Below, piece by piece: positions 34,605-45,203 of a DNA stretch of 64,000 nucleotides (positions within the stretch are counted from its first letter, which is position 1; each line of letters starts with the position of its first letter). Source of the DNA: Maribacter aquimaris (GTDB taxonomy: Bacteria; Bacteroidota; Bacteroidia; Flavobacteriales; Flavobacteriaceae); contig NZ_JABTCF010000008.1 of assembly GCF_014596745.1 (NCBI RefSeq), forward strand, positions 124,001 to 188,000, read 5' to 3'. Under the pieces are notes generated by a model that was not told where the DNA came from, did not search any database, and was given only the letters and a program-made list of their open reading frames with translations. Position numbers and translations under genes: made by a program.

Positions 34605-37600
34605 ATGTTCCCAAAAAGCCCACGGCATATTTTATATGCGCTATTGTTGTTGCTGTTTTCTGCAGTTTGTACATCGGCTATCGCCAATTATGACCACAAG
34701 GTGTTGGCCGGGATTTCTGAAGCCTTTGAAGAAGCTGTCTCTATTGAAGATTCCAGTTCCAAGACCAGAATCGCGGAAAATTATAATGCTCCAGCTCCAT
34801 TGGAACATCAAAATAAGGCAAGTACCTCGGCACCCTTGCCTATGTTCATGACTATCATTCAAGGCGCCGATCTAGAGGTGAACTGTACGAATGACGGTAG
34901 TACCATTGCACGATTCAATCTTTGTGGGGATTCCGATGATAGGGTAGTTTCCTTGTCCGGCGGCCCTTATAGTTCAGTTTCTTGGGAAAAGTTGGGGGGC
35001 GCGTGTAGCGCGGATATCAATGAAAATTGTCCGGAAACGAGTAATTCGTGTTATACCCAAGTCGGTATCGCACAGAATTTCACTATTGACGCAAGTACCA
35101 TTTCCTCTACAACTGGAGGAGAGTTTAGGGTGCGGGTCAATGGTTCAGGTCCATACTATTATTTCAAGGTAAAGAAAAGTACGATTACGCAGACCTATGT
35201 AAAACAAGATAATATCTGTGGGGTGCCTGGAAGAATCCAAATTACGAATCTTTCAAGTGCTTATGAGTTCAGTATCGATAACGGTAGTGGTTTTGGCCCA
35301 TGGCAAGGTCCGATTTTCAATGATTTGGCGCCAGGAACTTATATTGTAAAGGCAAGATTACAGAACACACCCAATACCTGTGAGTACCCTTATGAACCCA
35401 TAACCATAGAGCAGTTGGATATTGCCATAGACGTTACTTTTACCGATGCCCTTTGTAGTGGGGATACAGGTACAATTACAGTAACGGCGAACAATGTTCC
35501 CGGTCCATACAAATATACTTTGTTGGATAGCAGTGGTGTTGCACAGGAATTTACGGCATTTATATCCGATAACCCCTATACTTTTTCAGCTGTGGGATTT
35601 GGCACGTATACCGTACAGGTCGAAACACAACAATGTACAGGAGACCCATTGAATGGTATTGATCCGCCAAGGGAAAGTTTTGATACTAGTGGAAACCCTA
35701 TAGTAATAGGTAACGGATTATCACCATTAGATGCCTCAACAGAGGTACACAGTAGTTTTGGATGCTCAACAATTACCGATGTAGATATTACAGTGAATAC
35801 TTCAGGTGGTTCTGCCCCTTATACTTTTACGGTCAATGGGGGTTCATCACAACCTTCTTATACAGCTACTACAACGTATACGGCTACTAGTCCAGGTTCT
35901 TATGATTTCTTGATTACGGATAGTAATGGTTGTACCATTTCCGCCTCGGCGAATGTTGAAAACCTTTTACCACCGGTAGTTACGGCAACGGGACTAGATG
36001 GAACATGCTCCAATGGAGGAGCAAAAATAATCTTTAATGTTACCGATGCACGTGGATATAACCTTAGTTATAGGGTCAATAGTGGAGATCCATGGGAGAC
36101 AACCCCTGAGATTTCAGTCCCTGCGACAACATCAGGCACCTTATATGACCAAATAGAAGTGCGTTATCAACAAGGTGGATTCGAATGTACCTTGCCTTTG
36201 GCCGATGTTACGGTATCAAGTGTTGGTGTTATTTCAGGTTCAGCGACCAAGATAACAGACCGTACTTGTGATGGTAGCGGGGGAACCAATGGAGGTCAGA
36301 TCGACTTTGTGGGACCTTTCACCGGAGGCTCTGGAAGTGGATATGTCTTTAGTATCGACGGATTGAATTTTACAGGAACCACCTCATATACGAATCTCGC
36401 ACCAGGAACGTACACGCCAATTATTAAGGACGGTGGCGGATGTCGATTGGAGCTGACCCCTATCACTATTTTAGATGTTGATCCTCCTTCCGATCTCGTT
36501 TTTGTACAAAGTAATATCAATTGTACTGCAGGAACTTCTGATGTAACATTGACAGCAACTGCGAATGCTGCAATTGCTCAATATGTTGTTCTTAGTCCTA
36601 CCCCTGGTTTCGATACTGATGGGGATGCCACCAATGATGTGATTACAGGATTAAGTACCAATACTTCCTATATATTTCAGATAACCGATGTTAATGGTTG
36701 TACCTATACAGAAGGCTTTACGCCAGCCCAAATCAGTTCTATACGGGCAAGGGTTAAATCTGGGGGGGATTTGAATGTTTGTAATGGAGCCACAGATGGT
36801 ACAGGAACTTTTTTAATCGATGGTTTTGCGAATAACTATACGTGGGAAATCAATGGTGGTTTATACTCCGGTGGCCCACAGAGCGATTTGGAAGTAGTTT
36901 TACCTCCTTCTGGTGCTGGCACCTATACAATTACGGTAACGGATGCCGATACGGGATGTACAGATACAAACTCATTCGATATACAGGAAGCCACACCGAT
37001 TGATTTAAGTACCAGTGTGGTAACCCCTATGACCTGTGCCAATGGTAATTTAGGTCGGGTTGTTGCCAACGCTACAGGGGGCTGGGGAACCTATAGGTAT
37101 ACCTTGCTTTATCCTGATGGAAGTACTACCGTAGGTCCTAAGTCAGGTAGAACATTTAGTAATCTCAGTCAAGGAACTGATCCATTGGATCCTTCAGATG
37201 TATATACCTTAACCGTGGAAGATTCCGAAGGTTGTACAGACACCTTTTATTTTGATCTTGAACCTTTGGATGCTCCAACAATAAATCTAGATGCAGCTGC
37301 ATCCGATTTTTGTTATGTGCCTGGGGTGGGGGCAACCGCAACCGTAACATCCACGGCCGGTACGGCACCATTGGGGAGTCATCAATATCGTATCAATAAT
37401 GGAACACTCCAGGCAAGTCCGACATTCACGGATCTAACCCCTGGAAATTATATAATTGAGGTTGTTGACGGTAATAATTGTAGTGATGATTTATCCATTA
37501 CCATTGAGCCACAGTTACGTGTTTCTACAAGTATTGAAACTGAAATTCCATGTGGGGGAACTCCAGGACAAATTCGTGTGCGTGTAAATGGAGGTTATTT

Positions 37601-40600
37601 CTCGGGACCGGGAACCAAACAATATCAAGTAAGTTCTGACAATGGGGCTACTTGGAGTGGGTTGACCACCTTTACATCGAATAATTTTTTATATGATACG
37701 ACGGTTGACGGCAATTATATTTTCCGCATTTTTGATGAAAACATGACCAATAGTGCTTGCTCTGCGGAGTCCGCAGCAATTTATTTGGCGCCACCGGCCT
37801 CTTTGGATCCACCAACAATTGAAGTTTTTGATGTAAGTTGTGGTGCTACCGACAATGGTAGGGTGATCATTACCCCGGATGCGACCAGTGGGGTCCCACC
37901 TTATAAAATTAGAATAAATGGAACGGATTATGGTTATCAAACTTCGTTTTCCAATCTTTCTGCAGGTATATATACCGTTGAAATAGAGGATGACAGAGGT
38001 TGTTTGTATACCGGACCCTTTACAATTAATACCAGTATTACGCCAACACCGGATGCCAATATTTCTGAAATACCCGCTACCTGCTCGCTAAGTGCGGTCA
38101 GTGGCGGTATTCTCATAAACAGTGTTACTGACGGTACAGAGAATTTCAGTTTTATCATTGAGGATAGCTTTGGTAATTTTATCACAAGAAAGGATGATGT
38201 AGCTCGATCTTCCTTACCTTACTCGATAACCGATTCAGGTTTAGTGCCAGGGGAATACAGGGTAATTACCTTGGATGCCAATGGTTGTATGGATGAGGAT
38301 CAAATAACTATTACGCAGCCAAATATAACTGTTGTTCCTGATCCTGTTCCGCTACCAGTATGTTCAATAACTGGTTTTAGTAATACTGTTGAAATTTTTG
38401 GAGGTACAGGTCCTTTCTTAATCCGATTGGTTGATGATCCAAATCCTCCTGTTTCTCCAAACCCTGGGCCGAGAAGACATACATTTTCGGGGTTACAATA
38501 TGGTGTGACCTATACCGTTGAGGTGACCGATACGCAAGGGGATCCGGATCCTGCAAACTGGTGTGTTTATTTTGAAGAAATACCACCGGTCGAGGGGCCT
38601 TCTCCTTTGGATGTCAGCACTAGCTCTATTCCAGCGGGGTGTTATCCCAGTACAGATGGGGAAATTATATATTCTATTACTGGATTTACCATTGGTGATG
38701 TATTACAAATTGATTTGTTAAACGACCAGGATGGTTCGCTAACGCCATTGGAGACTGCTACGACTACTGCAATTCCACATACAGGAAATGTTTACGCCCC
38801 TGAAGGTGACTATCAGATTATAGTTACGAACTTAACAGATCAATGTACCGATGCAGCAGTAGCAACAATTGAGCAAAACCTACCCGCTATAGATATACTA
38901 AATACGACCCCTGCGAATTGTAATGCCGATGGGTCGATTACCGTACAAGGTAGGGGAGGTGATGGAGGTCCGTATACTTTTGCATATATGCCACAGGGAA
39001 ATCCGCCAAGTGCTGGGGATTATGTCTCCGAAACGACTTTCTTTGGACCAGATGGGGACTATGATGTTTATGTCTTGGATGATAGTGGCTGTAGCTCTTT
39101 TGCGATTGCCAGTATTATACCTATTGATGATGCTCCTGTTATTAGTACAACGGTAATAAACCAATGTGATTATACATCCACAGCTTTCGATATAACAGTA
39201 AGTGTCCCATTTACGGTAGATACACCTCTATTTACCTTAGGAGGGGACGAACAATATGGGGTTCTGAACGGTGCAGGGACTTTATACGAATATACTTATG
39301 TGGTTTCTACACCTGGAGATTATGCAATAGAGGTTGTCGATGCCAATGGATGTATTGGAACTGCTACGGCCCATGTCTACGAATTTTTGTCGGCTTCAGG
39401 AAGTTTTACGACCGCAACTACCTGTAACGATGCCGATGGGCAGATAACCATACAAACCACGGGTGGTAGTGGTGATTTTACCTTTGAGCTTACCGGTACC
39501 GACTATAACTCCAATGCAGTTACAACAACACAAACTTCTAATGTGTTTACGGGATTGTACCCAGGGGATTATTCTGTTCATGTAGTGGATAACATTATGT
39601 ACGATGGTACAAAATTCTGTGATTTCACCATATCCAATATTCATTTAGATGCAGCTGTTACTCCTGTGATATTACCTACTACACCACATGATGTTACTTG
39701 TTATGGGGATAATGACGGTAGTATCGATATTGTTTTACAAGCTGGAACTGACGTCGATGGACCTATAACTTATCAGTTGGTAGACTTTGCCACTAGGGTT
39801 CCAGTAGCACCCAACAATAATTCTGGGTCTTTTACGAATTTAGGGCCAGGTAATTATGAGGTTGAGGTAACTTCCGCAAGAAATTGTGTTGCTTATTCAG
39901 GGGAATTGATAATTGATGAACCAGATGATTTTGCCATTACGGCAAGTGCACCACCCTTCGCTTGTGAAAATGGAGCCAACCGATATAGTTCAACAACGAT
40001 TACAGTAACCGTAGATCCCTCTAACCCGGGAACGGTAGGGAGTGGATATCAATTTAGTATTACAGGTTATTCGGATTACCAATCATCAAATACCTTTGAA
40101 ATCGTTGATAATGGTTCACCTCAAAGTATCACGGTTTATGCTATCGATGGTAATGGTTGTCAAACTTATTTCGACTTACCCCAATTGGATACACCTGATG
40201 ATATCACTTCAACCATTATCGAAGTGGATGCCTTAAACTGTAAGGATGATGAGCGGGTGCGTATCCAAGTATCGGGTACCACTGATTTCACGGTTTCTGC
40301 CGTATCAGTAGCACCAGTAACACCACAGACAAATATATCCGGTAATGATTATGTGGATATGTACTTGCCTGCTGCTGGGGACTATATTTTCGAAGTCACT
40401 GACAATATTGGAGGATGTACCTACCCCATGCCTGTACATACGGTTGTTGAACCTATTAGTCCAACAGTCGTAATCAGTGAAGCTAAAGCGGTAACTTGTT
40501 TTAATCCTGGAAATGATGGAGAATTATCTATAACGGTTACCGATTATGTCGGAGCCTATACGTACAATGTTTATAGTAATAATGATCCTGGAAAAACCAC

Positions 40601-43187
40601 TGTTTTGGCTACGGGTAGTTTTGACACGGCCAATAATCCTGAAACCATAACCGGTTTAACAGGGGGTAATTTCTTTGTGGAGGTCATCTCGGATGGAATT
40701 CCGTTCTGTTCGAGCGATAGTAATTCAGCCACGATCAGAACACCAAATGGGGAATTACAGGTCAATGCCATTGAAGTAGGGAATACCGGATGTAATGATA
40801 ATACAGGAAAGATTGAGGCGAATGGTCAAGGAGGATGGGATGGTTCTGCCTATGAATATCGACTATTGGTCAGTTCAGATGGAGGGGCAACCTATGCCAC
40901 GGAAGTTGTACCTTTCTCAACAACCGCTACATTTGAAAACTTACCAAATGGTGATTACCAAGTAGAAATCAGGGATGTAGAAGGTTGTACGGATACTTTC
41001 GAATTGAATTTGGCCCCCGTACCGCAGATTGATGCCGGTATTCGGGAACCCCTTTCTTTACAATGTCCCGGTGGTAATAATGCTGTTTTGGAAGCTTATG
41101 ATCCTACCTCAGGAGATGCTACAACAGCAGTTGCCGGGGCAACAGGAGGATATCCAGGCGCGGGGTACAACTATCGATTATTGTATTTGAACAGTAACGA
41201 TAATACCGATATCGCTGCGACCAGTGGGTTGCAGAATACCCCTACCTTTATTGGTGCCACAGGTGGTTTTATCAGTGAGGGATGGTATGCGATAGAGGTG
41301 TCCTCAAGTTTCGATTGTTTGTTCGTCACTGATCCTTATTACGTGGATCCACCTCCAGCAGTGCAACCGAGATTGGTTCAAACCAGGGTACCAGGATGTG
41401 GAGGTATGGGTGAAATACGGTTGACCATCGAGAATCCCGACCCATTATTTACATATGAGTACATGGCCATTGAAAATGGCGTCGCTATTGGCACGTTTGT
41501 CGATATGACGGGGACTTCGGAATTGTTCCCTGGTGTTGCCGGGATTACGTATCAATTTGATGTAAGAAAGAAAAATGCGTTGAATGTGTGTCCGGCTGTT
41601 ACCTCGAATGGTATCACCATGACCGATGCAACAGGAATAACCTTATTACCTAACCTGCCGGATGACATTTCATGTGCTTCTGAACTCGATGGTAGGATAG
41701 AATCGTTTATTAACGGTGGTGTGGGGGATAACCAATTCTATCTATACGCAGGGGACCCAGTTGACGCCTTTAGTCCGTCAGCGACCGCAACCCTTGTTAG
41801 AGGTCCACAAGACCATGGGACTTTCGAAGGTTTGGATGCTGGAACCGATTATTATATAACCGTTACGAGTGGGGCCACATGTAGTGATATTGCAGGGCCT
41901 TTTGAAATTGTACGACCACAGCCCATATTGTTCAATGCGACCCCGATTCCGGTTAGTTGTTTTGGAGAAGAGGATGGAGGCGTAACGATTGAGGTTACTA
42001 GTGGGGGTGTTGGCCTTATACAGTTTGCCATAGAACCTAATTTCAATGAATTCTTTAGTGACCCGTCAAATCCAGGAAGTTATACGTTTGATGAATTGGC
42101 TGCAGGGGATTATGAAATCTTGATTCAGGATGAAAATGGATGCTTCGAAAAGCAGACCCTTACCGTAATAGAACCTGCAGTGGTCAGTATTGATGATGTT
42201 GCTACGACCCCTGAAACATGTATCGGTTTTGCTGATGGTACTGCACAGCTAACCGTGTCTGGAGGTACGCCTTTTGTAGACCCCATAACCATGGTGTCCT
42301 ATTATGAGACCATGTTGGTAGGTCCTGATTCGGATGGCAGTGAAGTCTTCGTTCGCAACGATGATTTAACTTTCAATGGTCTCGAAGGAGGCGAAACATA
42401 CATCGTATTTGTCCAGGATGCACACATGTGTGGTACCGATGCACTGATCCCAATAGAAATCGGGGTTGATTTAACCGCTGAAGCTATTGTGCAATATGGT
42501 TGTGAAGGCATATTCCCAAATAGTACGGTATCTGTTGAAATGCAAGAAAGAAATCTGTTGCCTAATCTATTGTTCTCATTGGATGTCGATGACATAAACT
42601 TGGCCGATACCCAGACCACTTGGGGCGACCTGCCTGCTGGTGACCATACGGTATATATCTATCATGAAAATGGTTGTACCAGTTTTGAGGAGTTTACCAT
42701 TGAAAATTATGAACCATTAACCTTAAGTGCCATAAAAACAGGTCCGAATGAGTTGGTGGCAACGGCCACGGGAGGCTTTGGAGGGTATGAGTATTTCTTC
42801 CAAGGGCAATCCTATGGTAGCGATAATATCTTTACAACCAATGAGAGTATGACGGTAACGGTCAGGGTGGTAGATCAAAATGGTTGTGTTGCTGAGGTAA
42901 CGGTCCCATTTGAATTTACCGGTATGTTGGAGATCCCTAATTTCTTTACACCGGATGGAGATAATAAAAACGACGTTTGGGCACCCAAGAACCGCGAGTT
43001 CTTCCCGAATATCGAGGTTAAGATCTATGACCGTTATGGTAGGGTAGTGGCCGAACTCGATGCTGTAAGTAATTGGGATGGTAATTACGACGGTAAACCT
43101 GTGCCAACCGGAGATTATTGGTATGTGGTCAACGCCAATGATAAGAGCAAGATTCGTTATGTTGGTCACTTTACGCTATACCGTTAA
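34605..43187 (+). CDS. Giant T9SS type B secreted repeat protein (SprB-like repeats)
   Basis: 2,860 residues. Signal peptide (residues 1 to about 27) and then around 25-27 degenerate repeats of 80-110 residues, each ending in a turn such as TDSNGC, EDSEGC, DANGC or DENGC followed by a short T/I-rich strand (for example ITITQP, LTVIEP). This is the SprB-repeat pattern of flavobacterial surface proteins. Most repeats carry one or two cysteines. The last 80 residues (from IPNFFTPDGDNKNDVW to HFTLYR) are the CHU_C/gliding-associated type B signal for type IX secretion. It is likely a surface adhesin or gliding-related fibre. It stands alone between two hairpins, and no PorP/SprF-like gene follows, unlike sprB. 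Confidence 0.9.
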   Translation: MFPKSPRHILYALLLLLFSAVCTSAIANYDHKVLAGISEAFEEAVSIEDSSSKTRIAENYNAPAPLEHQNKASTSAPLPMFMTIIQGADLEVNCTNDGSTIARFNLCGDSDDRVVSLSGGPYSSVSWEKLGGACSADINENCPETSNSCYTQVGIAQNFTIDASTISSTTGGEFRVRVNGSGPYYYFKVKKSTITQTYVKQDNICGVPGRIQITNLSSAYEFSIDNGSGFGPWQGPIFNDLAPGTYIVKARLQNTPNTCEYPYEPITIEQLDIAIDVTFTDALCSGDTGTITVTANNVPGPYKYTLLDSSGVAQEFTAFISDNPYTFSAVGFGTYTVQVETQQCTGDPLNGIDPPRESFDTSGNPIVIGNGLSPLDASTEVHSSFGCSTITDVDITVNTSGGSAPYTFTVNGGSSQPSYTATTTYTATSPGSYDFLITDSNGCTISASANVENLLPPVVTATGLDGTCSNGGAKIIFNVTDARGYNLSYRVNSGDPWETTPEISVPATTSGTLYDQIEVRYQQGGFECTLPLADVTVSSVGVISGSATKITDRTCDGSGGTNGGQIDFVGPFTGGSGSGYVFSIDGLNFTGTTSYTNLAPGTYTPIIKDGGGCRLELTPITILDVDPPSDLVFVQSNINCTAGTSDVTLTATANAAIAQYVVLSPTPGFDTDGDATNDVITGLSTNTSYIFQITDVNGCTYTEGFTPAQISSIRARVKSGGDLNVCNGATDGTGTFLIDGFANNYTWEINGGLYSGGPQSDLEVVLPPSGAGTYTITVTDADTGCTDTNSFDIQEATPIDLSTSVVTPMTCANGNLGRVVANATGGWGTYRYTLLYPDGSTTVGPKSGRTFSNLSQGTDPLDPSDVYTLTVEDSEGCTDTFYFDLEPLDAPTINLDAAASDFCYVPGVGATATVTSTAGTAPLGSHQYRINNGTLQASPTFTDLTPGNYIIEVVDGNNCSDDLSITIEPQLRVSTSIETEIPCGGTPGQIRVRVNGGYFSGPGTKQYQVSSDNGATWSGLTTFTSNNFLYDTTVDGNYIFRIFDENMTNSACSAESAAIYLAPPASLDPPTIEVFDVSCGATDNGRVIITPDATSGVPPYKIRINGTDYGYQTSFSNLSAGIYTVEIEDDRGCLYTGPFTINTSITPTPDANISEIPATCSLSAVSGGILINSVTDGTENFSFIIEDSFGNFITRKDDVARSSLPYSITDSGLVPGEYRVITLDANGCMDEDQITITQPNITVVPDPVPLPVCSITGFSNTVEIFGGTGPFLIRLVDDPNPPVSPNPGPRRHTFSGLQYGVTYTVEVTDTQGDPDPANWCVYFEEIPPVEGPSPLDVSTSSIPAGCYPSTDGEIIYSITGFTIGDVLQIDLLNDQDGSLTPLETATTTAIPHTGNVYAPEGDYQIIVTNLTDQCTDAAVATIEQNLPAIDILNTTPANCNADGSITVQGRGGDGGPYTFAYMPQGNPPSAGDYVSETTFFGPDGDYDVYVLDDSGCSSFAIASIIPIDDAPVISTTVINQCDYTSTAFDITVSVPFTVDTPLFTLGGDEQYGVLNGAGTLYEYTYVVSTPGDYAIEVVDANGCIGTATAHVYEFLSASGSFTTATTCNDADGQITIQTTGGSGDFTFELTGTDYNSNAVTTTQTSNVFTGLYPGDYSVHVVDNIMYDGTKFCDFTISNIHLDAAVTPVILPTTPHDVTCYGDNDGSIDIVLQAGTDVDGPITYQLVDFATRVPVAPNNNSGSFTNLGPGNYEVEVTSARNCVAYSGELIIDEPDDFAITASAPPFACENGANRYSSTTITVTVDPSNPGTVGSGYQFSITGYSDYQSSNTFEIVDNGSPQSITVYAIDGNGCQTYFDLPQLDTPDDITSTIIEVDALNCKDDERVRIQVSGTTDFTVSAVSVAPVTPQTNISGNDYVDMYLPAAGDYIFEVTDNIGGCTYPMPVHTVVEPISPTVVISEAKAVTCFNPGNDGELSITVTDYVGAYTYNVYSNNDPGKTTVLATGSFDTANNPETITGLTGGNFFVEVISDGIPFCSSDSNSATIRTPNGELQVNAIEVGNTGCNDNTGKIEANGQGGWDGSAYEYRLLVSSDGGATYATEVVPFSTTATFENLPNGDYQVEIRDVEGCTDTFELNLAPVPQIDAGIREPLSLQCPGGNNAVLEAYDPTSGDATTAVAGATGGYPGAGYNYRLLYLNSNDNTDIAATSGLQNTPTFIGATGGFISEGWYAIEVSSSFDCLFVTDPYYVDPPPAVQPRLVQTRVPGCGGMGEIRLTIENPDPLFTYEYMAIENGVAIGTFVDMTGTSELFPGVAGITYQFDVRKKNALNVCPAVTSNGITMTDATGITLLPNLPDDISCASELDGRIESFINGGVGDNQFYLYAGDPVDAFSPSATATLVRGPQDHGTFEGLDAGTDYYITVTSGATCSDIAGPFEIVRPQPILFNATPIPVSCFGEEDGGVTIEVTSGGVGLIQFAIEPNFNEFFSDPSNPGSYTFDELAAGDYEILIQDENGCFEKQTLTVIEPAVVSIDDVATTPETCIGFADGTAQLTVSGGTPFVDPITMVSYYETMLVGPDSDGSEVFVRNDDLTFNGLEGGETYIVFVQDAHMCGTDALIPIEIGVDLTAEAIVQYGCEGIFPNSTVSVEMQERNLLPNLLFSLDVDDINLADTQTTWGDLPAGDHTVYIYHENGCTSFEEFTIENYEPLTLSAIKTGPNELVATATGGFGGYEYFFQGQSYGSDNIFTTNESMTVTVRVVDQNGCVAEVTVPFEFTGMLEIPNFFTPDGDNKNDVWAPKNREFFPNIEVKIYDRYGRVVAELDAVSNWDGNYDGKPVPTGDYWYVVNANDKSKIRYVGHFTLYR

Positions 43188-43212
43188 AATCAAATAACAT
43201 ACTATTGAATTG

Positions 43213-43244
43213 AAAATGCCGATTTTTTTAATCGGCATTTTTGT
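43213..43244 (+). terminator. Terminator after the giant gene
   Basis: AAAATGCCGATT pairs with AATCGGCATTTT around a five-T loop, followed by more T residues; 26 bases after the stop codon. Confidence 0.88.
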
Positions 43245-43458
43245 TTTGTATTGAGAACTGGGTTAAAGGACTTATGGCAATATCCGGTTGGATTCCAGTA
43301 GGAACATATGTATTGCAAGAAGATTTTATTTTAAAAACAATCCATGATAAAATGGTTATATGGTCCATTTTGGAAAATGTGTAATTTTTAGTATTAAAGT
43401 GATAATATTTTGGAAAACAATCTGTAGGTTTTGTGGTAACTTCATGGCTATATTAAAA

Positions 43459-43466
43459 TAGTTTTG
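43459..43466 (+). promoter_or_regulatory. Candidate -7 box directly before GH9
   Basis: TAGTTTTG matches TAnnTTTG exactly and is separated from the ATG by only two bases, which implies a leaderless transcript if used. Confidence 0.4.
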
Positions 43467-43468
43467 AA

Positions 43469-45196
43469 ATGAGATATTATAATTATCGATTTGTATGGAT
43501 GCCATTACTTCTAATAGTTACATTATTAGGTTGTAAAGAAAAATTGCCCAACAATACAGGGAATTATACAGATCAAATTCGTTTAAACCAGATAGGGTAT
43601 TATCCAAAGGCCATAAAAAGGGCTGTAATTGTCGATGCGGGTAATCTGGACAAATTCAGTTTGGTAGATACAAAGGCCGATAAAGTTGTTTATTCAGGAA
43701 ATCTTACGGACACCCAAAATTGGGAATTAGCTGGCGAGAAAGTCCAAATTGCGGAATTCAGTGATGTTACCGCTGAAGGCGAATACGTTTTGTATGTTGA
43801 AGACCTAGGGTATTCCTATCCTTTCAAAATTAAGGAAAATGTGCTTCAGGATGTTTTTCTTGGGTCGATAAAAGGGATGTATTATCAAAGGGTCGGTATG
43901 CCTTTGGAGAAAAAGTATGCGGGAAAATGGCATAGACCCATGGCCCATCCTGATGATAGTGTTCCTTATCACCCTTCCAGCGGTAAAAGTAAGGGGTATA
44001 TTTCTTCCACCAAAGGCTGGTACGATGCAGGGGATTATAATAAATATGTAGTCAACGGAAGTTTTCCTCTAGGTCAATTTTATATGCTTCAAGAGCAATA
44101 CCCAGGGATTATTGCCGATAAAGCCTTGAACATCCCCGAAAGTGGTAATGGAAAAAGTGATTTATTGGATGAATTGAAATACGAAATGGATTGGCTTTTG
44201 ACCATGCAGGATGATGACGGTGGATTGTTTCATAAATTAACCACTAAGAGTTTTGAAGGGATGGTAATGCCCAATAAGGCCACAAGCCAACGATATATTG
44301 TAGGGAAAGGCACTGCTGCTACGTTGGACTTTGCAGCCTGCGCGGCACAAGCGTATAGGATATTCAAAGAGGTTGACCCAAGTTATGCGGACCAATGTCT
44401 GGTTGCGGCAAAAAAGGCGTATAGTTGGGCTGTTGAAAATCCAGAAATAGAATTTTTAAACCCCGAGGATATATCTACAGGACAGTATGGGGACAAGGAT
44501 TTTGAGGATGAATGGTTTTGGGCCAATGCGGAACTATATATATCGACTAATGAGCCTCTATATTTGGATACATTAAATGAAGGTTCTTTGGATTTTAAGT
44601 TTGCAAAAGGGGATAATTGGAGAAAGTTCATGAGATTCACAGGAATGTTCAGTTTGTTGAAAAATAAGGATGTGATTCCTGAAGCCTTATTTGAGACCCT
44701 TAAAAATGGTATTATCGCTAGTGCAGATGAATTAACCGCTAAGGCAGGGGAATTGGATTATTTTCAGCCCATCGATGATTTTCAATGGGGTTCTAATAGC
44801 GATGTTTTGAATGTGGCCATAATTATGGCCCAGGCCTATCGTTTAAATCCAAAATCGGAATATCTCAGTGGGGTACAACAATGTGTTGATTATATTTTCG
44901 GAAATAACGCTACAGGATATAGTTTCGTTACTGGATTCGGGGATAAGTACCCAATGCATATACATCATCGCCAAAGTGCGGCCGATGGAGTGGAAGAACC
45001 GGTGCCAGGGTTACTATCGGGAGGACCTAATTTCGGAAAGCAAGATGTAATTAATGGTGTTGTTTATCCCGAGAACGCCGCCCCAATGAAAAGTTGGGCC
45101 GATCAAGAACCTAGTTATGCAAGCAATGAGATTTGTTTAAATTGGAATGCTCCCTTAACCTACATCCTTGGCTTCTTGGAACAGGAATCAAAATAA
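43469..45196 (+). CDS. Glycoside hydrolase family 9 lipoprotein
   Basis: 575 residues. Lipoprotein signal with C22 (LLGC). An N-terminal Ig-like CelD_N domain (about 35-120, IRLNQIGYYPKAIKRAVI) precedes the GH9 (alpha/alpha)6 barrel. Catalytic marks are GWYDAGDYNKYV (D186, D189) and the acid YASNEICLNWNAP with E554; HHRQSAADG is the second substrate-binding segment. GH9 enzymes cut beta-1,4-glucans or, for some CelD_N members, cello-oligosaccharides or chitosan-like glycans. The lipid anchor suggests a periplasmic or surface place. It is followed after seven bases by a sulfatase gene, hinting at a sulfated or mixed glycan. Substrate not shown. Confidence 0.88.
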   Translation: MRYYNYRFVWMPLLLIVTLLGCKEKLPNNTGNYTDQIRLNQIGYYPKAIKRAVIVDAGNLDKFSLVDTKADKVVYSGNLTDTQNWELAGEKVQIAEFSDVTAEGEYVLYVEDLGYSYPFKIKENVLQDVFLGSIKGMYYQRVGMPLEKKYAGKWHRPMAHPDDSVPYHPSSGKSKGYISSTKGWYDAGDYNKYVVNGSFPLGQFYMLQEQYPGIIADKALNIPESGNGKSDLLDELKYEMDWLLTMQDDDGGLFHKLTTKSFEGMVMPNKATSQRYIVGKGTAATLDFAACAAQAYRIFKEVDPSYADQCLVAAKKAYSWAVENPEIEFLNPEDISTGQYGDKDFEDEWFWANAELYISTNEPLYLDTLNEGSLDFKFAKGDNWRKFMRFTGMFSLLKNKDVIPEALFETLKNGIIASADELTAKAGELDYFQPIDDFQWGSNSDVLNVAIIMAQAYRLNPKSEYLSGVQQCVDYIFGNNATGYSFVTGFGDKYPMHIHHRQSAADGVEEPVPGLLSGGPNFGKQDVINGVVYPENAAPMKSWADQEPSYASNEICLNWNAPLTYILGFLEQESK

Positions 45197-45203
45197 TCGA
45201 TAT

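Noticed and set aside
34605-43187. CRISPR array or tandem DNA repeats inside the giant gene
   Set aside because: The repeats are at protein level and strongly diverged in DNA; no regular direct DNA repeats with spacers.
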